Shown: positions 1 through 9,623 of the stretch, piece after piece | How positions within the stretch are numbered: position 1 is the first letter of the stretch | How the letters are laid out: every line of letters starts with the position of its first letter | From: Lyngbya sp. PCC 8106 | GTDB lineage: Bacteria; Cyanobacteriota; Cyanobacteriia; Cyanobacteriales; Microcoleaceae | Assembly (NCBI RefSeq): GCF_000169095.1 | Contig: NZ_AAVU01000050.1 | Coordinates: 1 to 50,259, forward strand | Reading direction: 5' to 3' | DNA: 50,259 bases | Made by a program: the position numbers and the translations under genes | The notes under the pieces: model-generated | Database searches by the model: none | Told to the model about the DNA's origin: nothing | What the model saw: only the letters and a program-made list of their open reading frames with translations

Positions 1-268
1 GGTGCGACTAGGCGCGATTCTCAATCCGCTCTGCGTAACGCGCACCAAGAGAGGGAACAGGGAACAGCGCTTGCCTTGCGGCGGGCGCGGTTTCCGGCGA
101 GACTTAGTTGGCAATCTTAGGGAACAGCAGACTATGAAAGCGGTGTGACCCTGCGGCTTTGTAAGCCGCCAAGGAATGCACACGCCTGAGAGGGTTTCAT
201 AATTTAGAAATGTCCTAACCAATTTGCGTAGTGCTATATCAGTGAACAGTCAAAAATCGAAAATCTGT
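1..268. other. Non-coding left edge with a stable hairpin
   Basis: No gene is visible. There is a short GGGAACA repeat near 54-66, of the kind of short tandem repeat common in cyanobacterial spacers. A perfect 7-bp stem GCGGCTT/AAGCCGC with a 3-base loop lies at 153-169, enclosed by an outer GTGTG/CACAC pairing (143-147 with 179-183). It could be the tip of a mobile element or a small structured RNA; I cannot tell which. Confidence 0.4.
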
Positions 269-629
269 AGAGATGTAATCTAGTATACGATTTGCGTTAC
301 TTTGAGTGGCTTCAAGGTATTTTCTGAATGTGATACAATCAAAAAACGCGAAAACCAAGCGATTAAAGCATTTAAGGCTTGACATCCCAGAGAATTCTTG
401 TCTAGTGGGCAGCCTGTAAAAAGGTAACTGAGTAAAGCCATCAGTTTTAAATTTCCTGAAAATAGTGGAGTAGAGATCCAAAGTTGTGATTGAAAACTCA
501 ATAATAGGTTGGGTTCCAGCCGATTTTCAGCCTGTGGACAGGGTGCTGCCGACAGTCCTGGTTTGAAACAGGAAGCAAACAGTGCAAAAGTGTTGTAATG
601 CGACGTTTTGTACAGGTTTTGTAGAACAG
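269..629 (-). repeat. 361-bp repeat, copy A (inverted partner at 47388-47748)
   Basis: Read on the minus strand from CTGTTCTACAAAACC to TAGATTACATCTCT, this segment matches 47388-47748 base for base except for a handful of substitutions (for example CAAACCAGG versus CAAATCAGG, and GAAGCCACTC versus GAAGCAACTC). Both copies are exactly 361 bp and the flanks are unrelated, so the borders are sharp. The ends are not inverted repeats of each other and I see no target-site duplication. Open frames of up to 119 codons cross it, but none resembles a protein I know. It is most likely a non-autonomous mobile element or a decayed transposase fragment. Confidence 0.85.
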
Positions 630-794
630 ACCAACCCATACGGATCTCTACAGAAGTTGAGAATTATCTAGAAAACTGTAAACTGTAAATTAAAAGCAGA
701 GGTCGTGAGGTCAGCAGTCAAACTCTTTCTAGATTTAGGATTGACAGAATTGCGGGTATTCTAAATTGCCAACCACGACTGCTATAGTATTTAT

Positions 795-3128
795 TTATCG
801 GACAACCCGCCAATCCTCGATTTGCCAGAGATCCTGTTGTTTGACAAGCTGATATCTAACTCGCAGTGTCTCAGAACGAGAATCAACAGGTTGACCATTT
901 TGATAAAACCGAGTTGTCTCGCTCACTTGAGCATCAATAAAAGCTTGATTAGGATTGCTGGAATCGATCTGAACATCATTGACCGTTAAACTGTGTTGAT
1001 AATTGCGATAAGAATTTTCAGACTCAATACTTTGGGCAATTGCCACCCACTGCGCTAGAGCGGGCTCAACTAATATTTCTCGTAAGGCTTCGATCTGATG
1101 TTGGGGGCCTAAGGCAGCCGCCTTAGTATCTAACCATTTTTGAACCACTTGTTGAGCAACTTCGGGAGTGAGTTCTGCTGTTAAAGGATTTTGAGGTTCC
1201 GGCGTGGGTATGGCGACAGGAGGCTGATCGAGTTGTACCATTGCCTGTTGATTACCCCCTCCAAAAGCACCAGAGACTAAACCCCAGAAAGCAGATAAAA
1301 TTAACCAAGCCAACCATAACCCCAGAACACTAGCCGCACCCAGTAGCAGTAAACGGCGAAGCGTTGAAGGATCAAACTTTGTAGAGTTGTTGTTGCGTCG
1401 TGTTCCAGGCGTTCGTCCTTCCGTAGAACTCTCCTGACCCAATGGAGGGCTAGTAGATACCGTTGTTGAAGATGAACGACTAGACCCCGACCCAGATGGC
1501 TTAGAACTACTCGGCATGGGTTCACTCAGTCGCGGCGGCATCTGTCGGGAAGCTTGAGAAAGTTCCGATTCGCTCAGGGGTTGGGTGGTTGACAACTCAC
1601 TTTTCAACGTCGAGGAGCGTGACGGCGAGGGGGAAGACACTCCCGTTGCAGGTGTTGGTGAAGCCGCCATTGAGGAAGTCAATGTCACCGCTGTCGTTCC
1701 GGCACTTGCTCCCCCTAACTTGGAAGTTGGCGTTTTCACAGATGGGCTTTGAGACTGAGAGCCTAACATCGGTTTTGGAGTCGTGACAGTACCGCTAGAA
1801 GGGTTGCTACGACGGGGTTGTACCACGACCCACTCATTAGCAGTTCCCACTTCCGAGGAGAGGGATTCTAAATAAGATTGAACGTGTTCATCAGCAAAGT
1901 AATCTTTGAGAGAAACAGAACCATTGACTAAATCCCGAAAATGAGGAAAGACCTCATCTTGCAACCATCGTTCGGCATAGAGACACAATCCCGGTAATAA
2001 ATCGGGAGAATCTTGAGAATTTTCGCGAATATAGGCAATAGGTTCCCGTTCCTGGCTCAACTCTAAAGCACGACTGGCCTCTTCGGTTTGACCCAATAAT
2101 AACGAACAGACTGCTTTTTCGAGATGCACATCTTGGCGCCGACCCAACTGCATTAACATCAATTTTGCTTTACGAATTAAAGCCGGTTGTCGGTTAGCAA
2201 ACCCTTGAGCAATTTGAGCATAAACCGCTAAATAAGTCGCTACCGCCGAGGGACGACGGGCTTCATTTTCAAAAATCGTCTGTTGTTCAGTTGTCGTCAA
2301 ATAGCGGCGTAATTGTTGGACAAAGCGGAGAAAATCTTCAACACTCAAACCGGACTGATCATCGCCGTGGCCGTCAATTCCTCCCCGTTCGTGCAGCATT
2401 TCACGTAACAGTTGCATTCCTCTGCGTCGTTCAGCAACTTTTTCATCTGGCTGCTGCAACAGTTCTAAAATGCGGTAAGGTCGGAGTTTGTAGAGGTCAG
2501 CTTGCATTTCCCCTCTCAAACTGGCAAACAGATTTTCTTGTAACAAAATCTCTTGTCCGGTTTCGAGGGATACGGCAGCTTTTTCGTACTGACCCTGTTG
2601 CCATTGTTCGCGCCCCAACTCCAAATAAGCCAGAGCAACAGTTAAAATCACATCCGGCAGAATCAGGTTGGGATCACCAAAACGACCGTCTTTGATGCCC
2701 ATACTACCATTGCCGAGATAAGGGAGAGTGAGCTTGATGACTTGCTCATATTCTCCTAACTCTTGCAACACCAGTAAAGCGCCGACAAAATCTTGATCAT
2801 CAATTTCGATACTCGGTGTATGAGTATCATTAGCTGTTCCAGAAGATGAGCTTTTGGAAAGAGTTATGCGAACAGGGGCTGAAGCTTCAGGGTCTTCCGT
2901 GTCGTAGGTTTTAGCCAAGAAGCCCATATCATAAGCTTGACGCTGATCCGTATCGGACAGCACCCCATAAGCTTCGTCAATCAATCGCTTGCGCGATCCG
3001 ATCGCCACATCAGAATACTCCCGTCTGGGTAGTTGCATGGTGCGATCGCGGTGAGCCTGCTTCAACTGTTCAGCAGTAGCCTGAATTGGTAAACCTAAAA
3101 TTCGGTAATAATCGAGTGGAATACGCAC
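795..3128 (-). CDS. ftn2: Ftn2/ZipN (ARC6-type) cell division protein
   Basis: Cyanobacterial homologue of plant ARC6, the inner-membrane protein that tethers FtsZ and organises the Z ring. The N-terminus (VRIPLDYYRILGLP) is a J-like domain of about 70 residues that lacks a clear HPD motif. A long helical region runs to about residue 450, followed by a Ser/Thr/Pro-rich linker, one membrane helix near residues 605-630 (LLLLGAASVLGLWLAWLIL) and a C-terminal IMS domain of about 120 residues ending in WQIEDWRVVR. I place the start at GTG 3128 because GGGGAAG lies just upstream and the family begins with xRIPLDYYRILG; an in-frame TTG at 3143 would add five residues. The gene is divergent from pdhA. 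The family identification is firm. Confidence 0.95.
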   Translation of the reverse strand: MRIPLDYYRILGLPIQATAEQLKQAHRDRTMQLPRREYSDVAIGSRKRLIDEAYGVLSDTDQRQAYDMGFLAKTYDTEDPEASAPVRITLSKSSSSGTANDTHTPSIEIDDQDFVGALLVLQELGEYEQVIKLTLPYLGNGSMGIKDGRFGDPNLILPDVILTVALAYLELGREQWQQGQYEKAAVSLETGQEILLQENLFASLRGEMQADLYKLRPYRILELLQQPDEKVAERRRGMQLLREMLHERGGIDGHGDDQSGLSVEDFLRFVQQLRRYLTTTEQQTIFENEARRPSAVATYLAVYAQIAQGFANRQPALIRKAKLMLMQLGRRQDVHLEKAVCSLLLGQTEEASRALELSQEREPIAYIRENSQDSPDLLPGLCLYAERWLQDEVFPHFRDLVNGSVSLKDYFADEHVQSYLESLSSEVGTANEWVVVQPRRSNPSSGTVTTPKPMLGSQSQSPSVKTPTSKLGGASAGTTAVTLTSSMAASPTPATGVSSPSPSRSSTLKSELSTTQPLSESELSQASRQMPPRLSEPMPSSSKPSGSGSSRSSSTTVSTSPPLGQESSTEGRTPGTRRNNNSTKFDPSTLRRLLLLGAASVLGLWLAWLILSAFWGLVSGAFGGGNQQAMVQLDQPPVAIPTPEPQNPLTAELTPEVAQQVVQKWLDTKAAALGPQHQIEALREILVEPALAQWVAIAQSIESENSYRNYQHSLTVNDVQIDSSNPNQAFIDAQVSETTRFYQNGQPVDSRSETLRVRYQLVKQQDLWQIEDWRVVR

Positions 3129-3597
3129 GGGCGACTTCCCCAACGGCGAGCGACTGATGTAGCTATACTAGCGAAGTTTGTCTCAGATGAGGAATTTTTC
3201 TAGAAAACACTCTATTGAGCTTTTCAATTCATCGACCTGTTGACAACTTTCACCCCTTGACCTGGATATACAGGACAACCAGAGTTCAGGAGGTCTTCGT
3301 TATTTTTGCTACCCGATTAGTGTACCAGAATCTTTCTGTAAATAGTGCAAGAAAACCTCTGTCGCGCTAAACATATCGTGTTCAGCATTGAAAGTGCTAA
3401 CGTATACGGGGTTATTCTGCCTAAACTCAGGGGTCGCAGCAAGTCCCGCACTCGACATTCAAATCTCCGGTTCGTGCAAATGCCGCCGAATTGATGCAGG
3501 GGTGAGCTTACAATAGTGATGATTAGTCATAATTTTATCACTCCGGCATGGGTCGGTTGGGATCTAACAACATTTCTACACAGGTACTAAGACAATA
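3129..3597. other. Divergent intergenic region ftn2/pdhA
   Basis: 469 bases without a gene. It must hold the promoters of both divergent genes. A TACAAT-like -10 hexamer on the plus strand at 3509-3514 is a possible pdhA promoter element, but no well-spaced -35 is evident. Nothing else is recognisable. Confidence 0.35.
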
Positions 3598-4638
3598 ATG
3601 GTTTCTGAACGCGAACGTACATTACCGACTTTCGAGGCTGATCACGCCAATATTACCCACGAAGAAGGCTTAACCCTCTACGAAGATATGGTTTTAGGCC
3701 GCTTGTTTGAGGACAAATGCGCTGAGATGTATTACCGAGGCAAAATGTTCGGTTTTGTTCATCTCTACAATGGCCAGGAGGCGGTGTCGAGTGGCATTAT
3801 TAAAGCAATGCGCCCGGGTGAAGATTTTGTATGTAGTACCTATCGCGATCACGTTCATGCCCTCAGTGCAGGCGTTCCCGCCCGAGAAGTGATGGCTGAG
3901 TTATTTGGGAAAGAAACGGGTTGCTCTAAAGGACGTGGCGGTTCGATGCACATGTTCTCCGCTCAACACAAACTCCTCGGTGGTTTTGCTTTTGTGGCTG
4001 AAGGTATCCCTGTGGCGACGGGAGCCGCTTTTCAAACTAAATATCGCCGGGAAGCCCTCGGTGATGAAAACGCCGATCAAGTCACTGCCTGTTTCTTTGG
4101 GGATGGGGCTTGCAATAACGGCCAGTTCTATGAATGTCTGAATATGGCGACTTTATGGAAATTGCCGATTATTTTTGTAGTTGAAAACAATAAATGGGCG
4201 ATTGGTATGGCCCATGAACGGGCGACTTCTGATCCCGAAATTTATAAGAAAGGCCCGGCTTTTGGAATGCCTGGATATGAAGTCGATGGAATGGATATTT
4301 TAGCCGTTCATACCCTCGCCAAAGAAGCGGTTGCTCGCGCTCGTGCTGGTGAAGGGCCGACGTTAATTGAGGCTTTGACTTATCGCTTCCGAGGTCATTC
4401 TCTCGCTGATCCTGATGAACTCCGTGATCAAGAAGAAAAAGATTTTTGGTTTTCTCGTGATCCGATCAAAAAGTTAGCCAACTACTTGATTGAAAAGAAT
4501 TTAGCAAGTGCTGAACAACTCAAGGAAATTGACCATAAAATTCAAGCTGTTGTTGATGATGCAGTCGAATTTGCTGAAAGTAGTTCTGAACCTGATCCGA
4601 GTGAACTTTATCGTTTTGTGTTTGCTGAAGATAAATAA
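3598..4638 (+). CDS. pdhA: Pyruvate dehydrogenase E1 component, alpha subunit
   Basis: Thiamine-diphosphate-dependent alpha subunit of the pyruvate dehydrogenase E1 heterotetramer, which decarboxylates pyruvate and passes the acetyl group to lipoyl-E2. At 346 residues it has the usual length. It carries the family landmarks EMYYRGKMFGFVHLYNGQEA near the N-terminus, YRDHVHAL, GGSMHMF, and the ThDP/Mg-binding GDGACNNGQFYE followed by ENNKWAIGM. The phosphorylation-loop region YRFRGHSLADPDELR is also present. It is a single gene; the beta subunit is not next to it, as is usual in cyanobacteria. A rho-independent terminator follows at 4804-4850. Confidence 0.97.
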   Translation: MVSERERTLPTFEADHANITHEEGLTLYEDMVLGRLFEDKCAEMYYRGKMFGFVHLYNGQEAVSSGIIKAMRPGEDFVCSTYRDHVHALSAGVPAREVMAELFGKETGCSKGRGGSMHMFSAQHKLLGGFAFVAEGIPVATGAAFQTKYRREALGDENADQVTACFFGDGACNNGQFYECLNMATLWKLPIIFVVENNKWAIGMAHERATSDPEIYKKGPAFGMPGYEVDGMDILAVHTLAKEAVARARAGEGPTLIEALTYRFRGHSLADPDELRDQEEKDFWFSRDPIKKLANYLIEKNLASAEQLKEIDHKIQAVVDDAVEFAESSSEPDPSELYRFVFAEDK

Positions 4639-4803
4639 ACCCAAAAATGATTAAAATCGGGCTGCGTTTGTCGAGTTTTGAGTCAAAAAACAACTGAAAT
4701 CGCCAAGAACCCAAATTCGGAAAATTAATGATTTCAACTTTGGGGATTAATTCTTGCTTTTGTTTTTCTTTTGCTAACGTCTCGTCTACCATACAGCCCT
4801 AAT

Positions 4804-4850
4804 GTGAAGTCCCCTAACTTGCTAGGCTGAAGTTAGGGCTTCACCTTTTT
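4804..4850 (+). terminator. Rho-independent terminator after pdhA
   Basis: Stem GTGAAG plus CCCTAACTT (with a two-base TC bulge in the left arm) pairs with AAGTTAGGGCTTCAC, followed by CTTTTT on the plus strand. It is the only recognisable element in the 301-base gap between pdhA and the next gene. Confidence 0.8.
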
Positions 4851-4939
4851 GTAATTCATAATTCTGTTAAATTTGATATCCGGAGAGAGGACAGGGAAAG
4901 CCGTAGAACCATGTTAAAAGCAGAAGTGAAGGGATAAAC

Positions 4940-6028
4940 ATGGTACAAGCGGATGTATTAATTCAAGCGGGTCACGAAGGACGAACTTCAGGGGCGACTG
5001 GGGCTGATGGGCCGCTCGGGGGTGAACAGGAATGGACTCCAATTGTAGCAGATGAAGCGACGAGAATTTTACGGGAAGCGGGAGTTAAGGTCATTCGTGA
5101 AGATGCTTTTTTAGGGGGTAAGTATGATGTAAAAGTAGCAGTTTTTGTTCATTTTGATGCGTCTAGTCCGAGTTGTAACAGTGGTGCATCGATTGGGTAT
5201 GATGATCGTACCGATCAGGATGCGGCTAAAGCCTGGAAAGAACTTTATTCTCAGTATTGGCCGTTTAAATGGATGCCAGATAATTTTACTTCCAATTTGA
5301 GAAATTATTACGGTTTTAAGTATACTCGCACTTCTGATGCTGAATTAGTTTTAGAGTTTGGAGAACTGACTTGTTTAGAACAAGCTGAATGGTTAAAGCC
5401 GCGTTTAAAGTGGTTAGGAGCGTTATTAGCTCACTTTTTAAGTCAACGCATTAATAAAGGTAATATTGCCGATCCTGGGCCGTTTGGAGTGGGTTCAGAA
5501 CCGCATTCAGATCCGTCGAACTGGAGTCAATTTTATGCAGGTTTACAACAGGAAGGCTATACTATTCCATCTCGGGGTTTGGAAAATCCAACCTTAAGAC
5601 GAAAATTAGGGAAGATTAAAGAGCCTTTTGGTGAATTAGTTGAGTTTAAAGGTCAGAAGTTTGTTCGGGGAAAAGTGGCTTGGTTTGCGGGGAAAAAAGA
5701 TCAACTGATTGCGGATGATGAAACAGCGACTTTAACCGGGGAAGTCTTACGGTTGCTGCCCAATGATGATTATTATTGTGCAATGCGCTGGAATTATCAA
5801 GCGGGAATGGAGTTTTGGAAAAACCGTCATTTACTGGTTGTAAATCCGAAAAATAATCAGGCGGTTGTTGTGCGAATTATTGATTGGGGTCCGAACACGG
5901 AAACCGAACGAATTATGGATCTTTCTCCTCAAGCTTTAGAATCGCTGGATGCAAAAACAGATGATGTTTTACTGTGTGCTTTTTCTAATACGAATCCAAC
6001 GAGTCAGGTTTTAGGGTTTATTTCTTAA
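4940..6028 (+). CDS. N-acetylmuramoyl-L-alanine amidase-like protein with C-terminal DPBB-like region
   Basis: 362 residues. The first 170 residues read like an Amidase_3-type zinc hydrolase: AGHEG at about residue 11 matches the first metal-ligand motif, AVFVHFDAS near residue 70 the second (usual form xHxNA), and LVLEFGELT near residue 140 the catalytic glutamate strand. The last 90 residues (VVVRIIDWGPNTETERIMDL and following) resemble the RlpA-like double-psi beta-barrel of septal peptidoglycan proteins. No signal peptide is visible, so a cytoplasmic or phage-like lysin role is possible. An AAGGGAT ribosome binding site precedes the ATG. The fold assignment is by motif only; the function is inferred. 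Confidence 0.6.
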   Translation: MVQADVLIQAGHEGRTSGATGADGPLGGEQEWTPIVADEATRILREAGVKVIREDAFLGGKYDVKVAVFVHFDASSPSCNSGASIGYDDRTDQDAAKAWKELYSQYWPFKWMPDNFTSNLRNYYGFKYTRTSDAELVLEFGELTCLEQAEWLKPRLKWLGALLAHFLSQRINKGNIADPGPFGVGSEPHSDPSNWSQFYAGLQQEGYTIPSRGLENPTLRRKLGKIKEPFGELVEFKGQKFVRGKVAWFAGKKDQLIADDETATLTGEVLRLLPNDDYYCAMRWNYQAGMEFWKNRHLLVVNPKNNQAVVVRIIDWGPNTETERIMDLSPQALESLDAKTDDVLLCAFSNTNPTSQVLGFIS

Positions 6029-6146
6029 AATCTTTTTTTTCTAGCCGATCGCTTACGACTGAGTAAACTATATAGGGGGCAAAAACCCCCCATATCAACA
6101 GTTAGAGTGATTTTAAGGATAATCAAGTCGTTGGGACATTGAGAGT

Positions 6147-8075
6147 TTAGCCAATTCCAAAATCATCATTGACTTCAAACTCATTATCGACGAGGTAAGT
6201 AAATGTTTGAGGGATACCAATTTCATCAACTGAGGTGACAGTGTAGAAATCAGTTAAGCCAATTCGGTTATCATCGACGGCGATAAAGGTTTGATAGAAA
6301 TCATCTGTCCAGGGTGTGTTACCTGCTTCTAAACCCTCGTCAAACATATACTCAAAAGTGTCACGATAGCTAACATTATCGAGTGAGTTTACATTGTAAT
6401 GTGTGAGTACATCCTCTGCATATTCTGGGTTTTCTCGATAGTTATCTACATCTATCCAAGGTGCGGGATTTTGACCTTTTTCTAAACCCGAACTAATTGC
6501 ATAGTTAATTAATTCTGAGTTATCGATCTCGCCATTATCGTCATTATCAATGATGGCTTCATCGGTTGTTATGGCTTCTTGATATTCATCTTTATACCAC
6601 TCAAGGTTAACTAGGCGGGATAAGTCGAAGTCATCATCAATATCGTCTAAATCATCATCGGAATCATCATCGGAATCATCATCATCGTCTAAATCATCAT
6701 CGGAATCATCATCGGAATCATCATCATCATCGTCTAAGTCGTCATCGAAGTCATCATCAGAATCATCGTCTAAGTCATCGTCTAAGTCATCGAAGTCATC
6801 ATCTAAGTCGTCATCGAAGTCATCATCAGAATCATCGTCTAAGTCATCGAAGTCATCATCTAAGTCGTCTAAATCATCGTCTAAGTCATCGCCAACAATG
6901 TCATCATCATCGGTGTTACCTACATTTACATCTGGGATTTGACCTATTATACCGTCGTTATCCTCAAACGGATCATCATCAGAATCATCATCGAAGTCAT
7001 CATCGAAGTCATCATCAGAATCATCATCTAAGTCGTCTAAATCGTCGTCATCATCATCATCGAAGTCATCATCTAAATCGTCTAAATCGTCATCGAAGTC
7101 ATCATCGAAGTCATCATCAGAATCATCATCTAAGTCGTCTAAATCGTCGTCATCATCATCATCGAAGTCATCATCATCATCGAAGTCATCTAAGTCATCA
7201 TCATATAAAATCGGGTTAATTCCCTGAAAAAAACCGACACCAAATGCAAATTGGAATACTTCTTTCAAGCTGATTTCATTAAGTTCGGAGTCAAAGAAGT
7301 TAGTAACAGCTTCAAAGTTATCATCAAGATAGTCTTGAATATTGAACACAGGAGAAAATAAACGATTCTCATCTAATCCAAATTGTGTCAAATGTTCTAA
7401 TAACTGTGAAGAACTCCAATCATCAGGAAGATCGGAATTAATTTGTTGATAATAATTTAGATCAACGAGAGGAGAAAATAAACGATTCTCATCTAATCCA
7501 AATTGTGTCAAATGTTCCAATAACTGTGAAGAACTCCAATCATCAGGAAGATCGGAATTAATTTGTTGATAATAATTTAGATCAACGAGAGGAGAAAATA
7601 AACGATTCTCATCTAATCCAAATTGTGTCAAATGTTCCAATAACTGTGAAGAACTCCAATCATCGGGAAGATCGGAATTATTTTGTTGGTAATAGTTTAA
7701 ATCAACAACAGGAGAAAATAAACGTTCTTCACTTAAGCCGAAGTCAATTAAATGTTCACAAAGTTCTCTGTTATTGAGATTCGCTAGATCGGTATTAAGT
7801 TCTCTGTAGGTGTTAAGATTAATAATCGAATTAAATACACGTCCTTCTTCTAATCCATAAACTTGAAAATGAGAGACTAATTGATCATCACTAAGTTGAG
7901 CTAGATCCGGGTTGTTGGCTTTGTAGTAAGCTAAATTGAGTAAATTTACAGGCTGAATAACGACTCCATCGTCTAGATCATCATCAAAGTTGTCATCTAA
8001 ATTGTCATCTAGATCATCGGCAATCTCAACTTCGGATAAATCAGAAACCACTGAAATATTACCGATATCATCCAT
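6147..8075 (-). CDS. Extremely acidic Asp-rich repeat protein, predicted Ca2+-binding/surface
   Basis: 642 residues in three parts. Residues 40-280 hold about six repeats of 40 residues, of the type xDLNYYQQINSDLPDDWSSS plus LLEHLTQFGLDENRLFSP. These resemble the YxxxNPDLA...HYxxFGxxEGR repeats found in many cyanobacterial secreted RTX/haemolysin-type proteins. Residues about 290-480 are almost only Asp with spaced Leu, Phe and Ser (LDDDFDDDSDDD pattern). The last 160 residues return to a diverged YYxx/FxxGLExG repeat with an EF-hand-like stretch (DNDDNGEIDNSEL). No standard signal peptide is present. It could bind calcium outside the cell or serve as a mineral or polymer scaffold; its role is unknown. 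It stands alone between convergent and empty regions. Confidence 0.75.
   Translation of the reverse strand: MDDIGNISVVSDLSEVEIADDLDDNLDDNFDDDLDDGVVIQPVNLLNLAYYKANNPDLAQLSDDQLVSHFQVYGLEEGRVFNSIINLNTYRELNTDLANLNNRELCEHLIDFGLSEERLFSPVVDLNYYQQNNSDLPDDWSSSQLLEHLTQFGLDENRLFSPLVDLNYYQQINSDLPDDWSSSQLLEHLTQFGLDENRLFSPLVDLNYYQQINSDLPDDWSSSQLLEHLTQFGLDENRLFSPVFNIQDYLDDNFEAVTNFFDSELNEISLKEVFQFAFGVGFFQGINPILYDDDLDDFDDDDDFDDDDDDDLDDLDDDSDDDFDDDFDDDLDDLDDDFDDDDDDDLDDLDDDSDDDFDDDFDDDSDDDPFEDNDGIIGQIPDVNVGNTDDDDIVGDDLDDDLDDLDDDFDDLDDDSDDDFDDDLDDDFDDLDDDLDDDSDDDFDDDLDDDDDDSDDDSDDDLDDDDDSDDDSDDDLDDIDDDFDLSRLVNLEWYKDEYQEAITTDEAIIDNDDNGEIDNSELINYAISSGLEKGQNPAPWIDVDNYRENPEYAEDVLTHYNVNSLDNVSYRDTFEYMFDEGLEAGNTPWTDDFYQTFIAVDDNRIGLTDFYTVTSVDEIGIPQTFTYLVDNEFEVNDDFGIG
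6630..7205 (-). repeat. Low-complexity Asp-codon tract
   Basis: About 575 bases built almost entirely of TCATCA/TCATCG/TCTAAG/GAAGTC units on the plus strand, that is GAT/GAC codons interrupted by Leu, Phe and Ser codons. It contains longer internal duplications (7000-7080 versus 7110-7190 nearly repeat each other). Such tracts expand and contract by slippage, so the length may differ between isolates. Confidence 0.85.
7351..7710 (-). repeat. Three near-identical 120-bp tandem repeats
   Basis: The units 7351-7470, 7471-7590 and 7591-7710 differ at only a few positions. They encode the 40-residue FxDLNYYQQ...LDENRLFSP repeat of the acidic protein. The sequence identity far exceeds that of the flanking, more diverged repeats, which points to recent unit duplication or gene conversion. 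Confidence 0.9.
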
Positions 8076-8951
8076 TTTAGATACAGCTATTATTTCACGA
8101 TCATCATCTAATTCATCAACATTATTGAAACTTAAAAGTTGATTTTATAAAAGAGTTTTACGGTTTTTGAGTGAGTCCATAGTAGATGTGTCCTTGATGC
8201 TTAGAAGACAAATGAAGTTAATTGGATTTAGATTGGAATAGTTGAGATCAATCTTCTATTTTTAGGCATGAGTAAACAGCGATTTGAGTTATAAAGTCTC
8301 AAGCCGAGAGAAGATTAATCGATGAATTTGCAACTCCCCAATTTAGGTATTACGGGGAACGCTTTATAGTGTTATACGAAGATCAATTTCACTTTTCGCA
8401 GAAATCGGTCAAAAAATTTTTGAGGGTGAAATTCACAATTCGGTTTGGGGGCTAATCTCCTGACGAAACCCTTTTCCCGTAGGTTGGAGTTTGCGATCGC
8501 GTTTCCAAACTGAGAGCAGTCGCTTTTTTGATTTGAGATTGATTCTAATTTTTCGTCATCTGATTTCAATTTTATTAAAAATGTGATTTTAAGGCTATTG
8601 TGAAAGTAGACCTTTTGGCAGATAATAGAAAAACTAAAGTTCATCTCAATAAAAGTGACCCGTGAACGTCAAAGCTAATAATCAAGGAGTTTGCAACTTG
8701 CTAAAGATTGGATACCCGATCATGGTCAAACTCTGTCAACGATCAGCTTATGGTTCAGGGCCACTGTATTTTAGGGGAACTCACTTATGACAGTTCAAAA
8801 AGCTGTGTAAAAGCTGATGAAGCTGTTGTTAGAGCGTTCGTAAAGATATAGCGACGCTAAAAGTAAGTTTTCGCAATCTCTGGAAAAAATTTTTTTTTAA
8901 GGTTAATCTGCGAAAAAGATATCGGCAATTCCTATAACTGAATACCAGTCT
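8076..8951. other. Long spacer without a supported gene
   Basis: 876 bases between the acidic-protein gene and the sigma-factor-like gene. Upstream regions of both divergent genes lie here. Short open frames (for example minus 8372-8644) have no recognisable protein and no good ribosome binding site. One HIP1 octamer lies near 8496. No RNA gene or repeat is recognised. Confidence 0.5.
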
Positions 8952-9623
8952 ATGGACAACATACACACTCAACTCCGTCAACTCGTTGCCGAGGCTTGTA
9001 CCTATCCTCCTGAGAGTGTAGAACGTCGGCAAAAACTCAATCAGATTATTCGTAAAATTATGCGTTCGGGTAAGCTGTGGAGAGAGAATAGCGAATATTA
9101 TAACGACGCACTTCAGGAAACTTGGGAATACTGCTGTGGGCATTTAGAGGAATACGATCCTGAACGGGCCAGTGTGATTACCTGGCTTGATAACCACTTG
9201 AAAAAAAGGCTGAGATTATGGCGTGACCGTAAGTATCGGCAGTTAAACCGTCAAATTACTCCATCCAATACTGAAGCAAACTTTACAGATCCCATCGAGA
9301 GAGTCGCGGCTGATCCGGATATTCAACCCGTTCTCGAAATTTGGGAAAAAACCACAGAATGGGTCAACCAAGATCCCGATCATCTGTTATGTAAAACCTG
9401 TTTTAGAAATTGTCCTGAAATTAACTGTCAGGTTCTCTTTCTGAAACGATTTCCATCAGAAACACCCTGGAATGATATTGCCTCAGATTTTGACCTCACA
9501 CCCGCAGAAACAAAAGATTTGCCGAAATTTTACAACCGCAAATGTCTACCCCTCTTGCGAGAATTTGGTACTTCTCAGGGGTATATTGATCCTGCTAAAA
9601 CTCGGACCAAAAGGAAATCATGA
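8952..9623 (+). CDS. ECF-like sigma-70 family factor
   Basis: 223 residues. Residues about 50-105 (YNDALQETWEYCCGHLEEYD, then ERASVITWLDNHLKKRLRLW RDRKYRQLNR) match sigma region 2, with the -10-recognition helix and basic residues. Residues about 160-205 (ETPWNDIASDFDLTPAETKD, then LPKFYNRKCLPLLREFG) resemble the helix-turn-helix of region 4. The linker has a Cys cluster (LLCKTCFRNCPEINCQ) that could bind a metal or sense redox; that is inference. The stop codon overlaps the ATG of the next gene (ATGA), so the two are translationally coupled. The coupling suggests that the DUF1822 protein is its partner. Sequence divergence leaves open that it is a sigma-like adaptor rather than an active sigma factor. 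Confidence 0.75.
   Translation: MDNIHTQLRQLVAEACTYPPESVERRQKLNQIIRKIMRSGKLWRENSEYYNDALQETWEYCCGHLEEYDPERASVITWLDNHLKKRLRLWRDRKYRQLNRQITPSNTEANFTDPIERVAADPDIQPVLEIWEKTTEWVNQDPDHLLCKTCFRNCPEINCQVLFLKRFPSETPWNDIASDFDLTPAETKDLPKFYNRKCLPLLREFGTSQGYIDPAKTRTKRKS

Noticed and set aside
239..639. Open frames of 80 and 119 codons across the left repeat copy
   Set aside because: The same frames recur in the second copy, no protein family is recognisable, and the frames cover unrelated flanks. I treat them as by-products of the repeat.
6630..7205. CRISPR-like appearance of the repetitive Asp tract
   Set aside because: Repeats have no constant spacer length or unique spacers, they are in frame with one gene, and they encode Asp-rich protein.
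8372..8644. 90-codon frame on the minus strand
   Set aside because: No ribosome binding site, no recognised protein, and composition of non-coding DNA.
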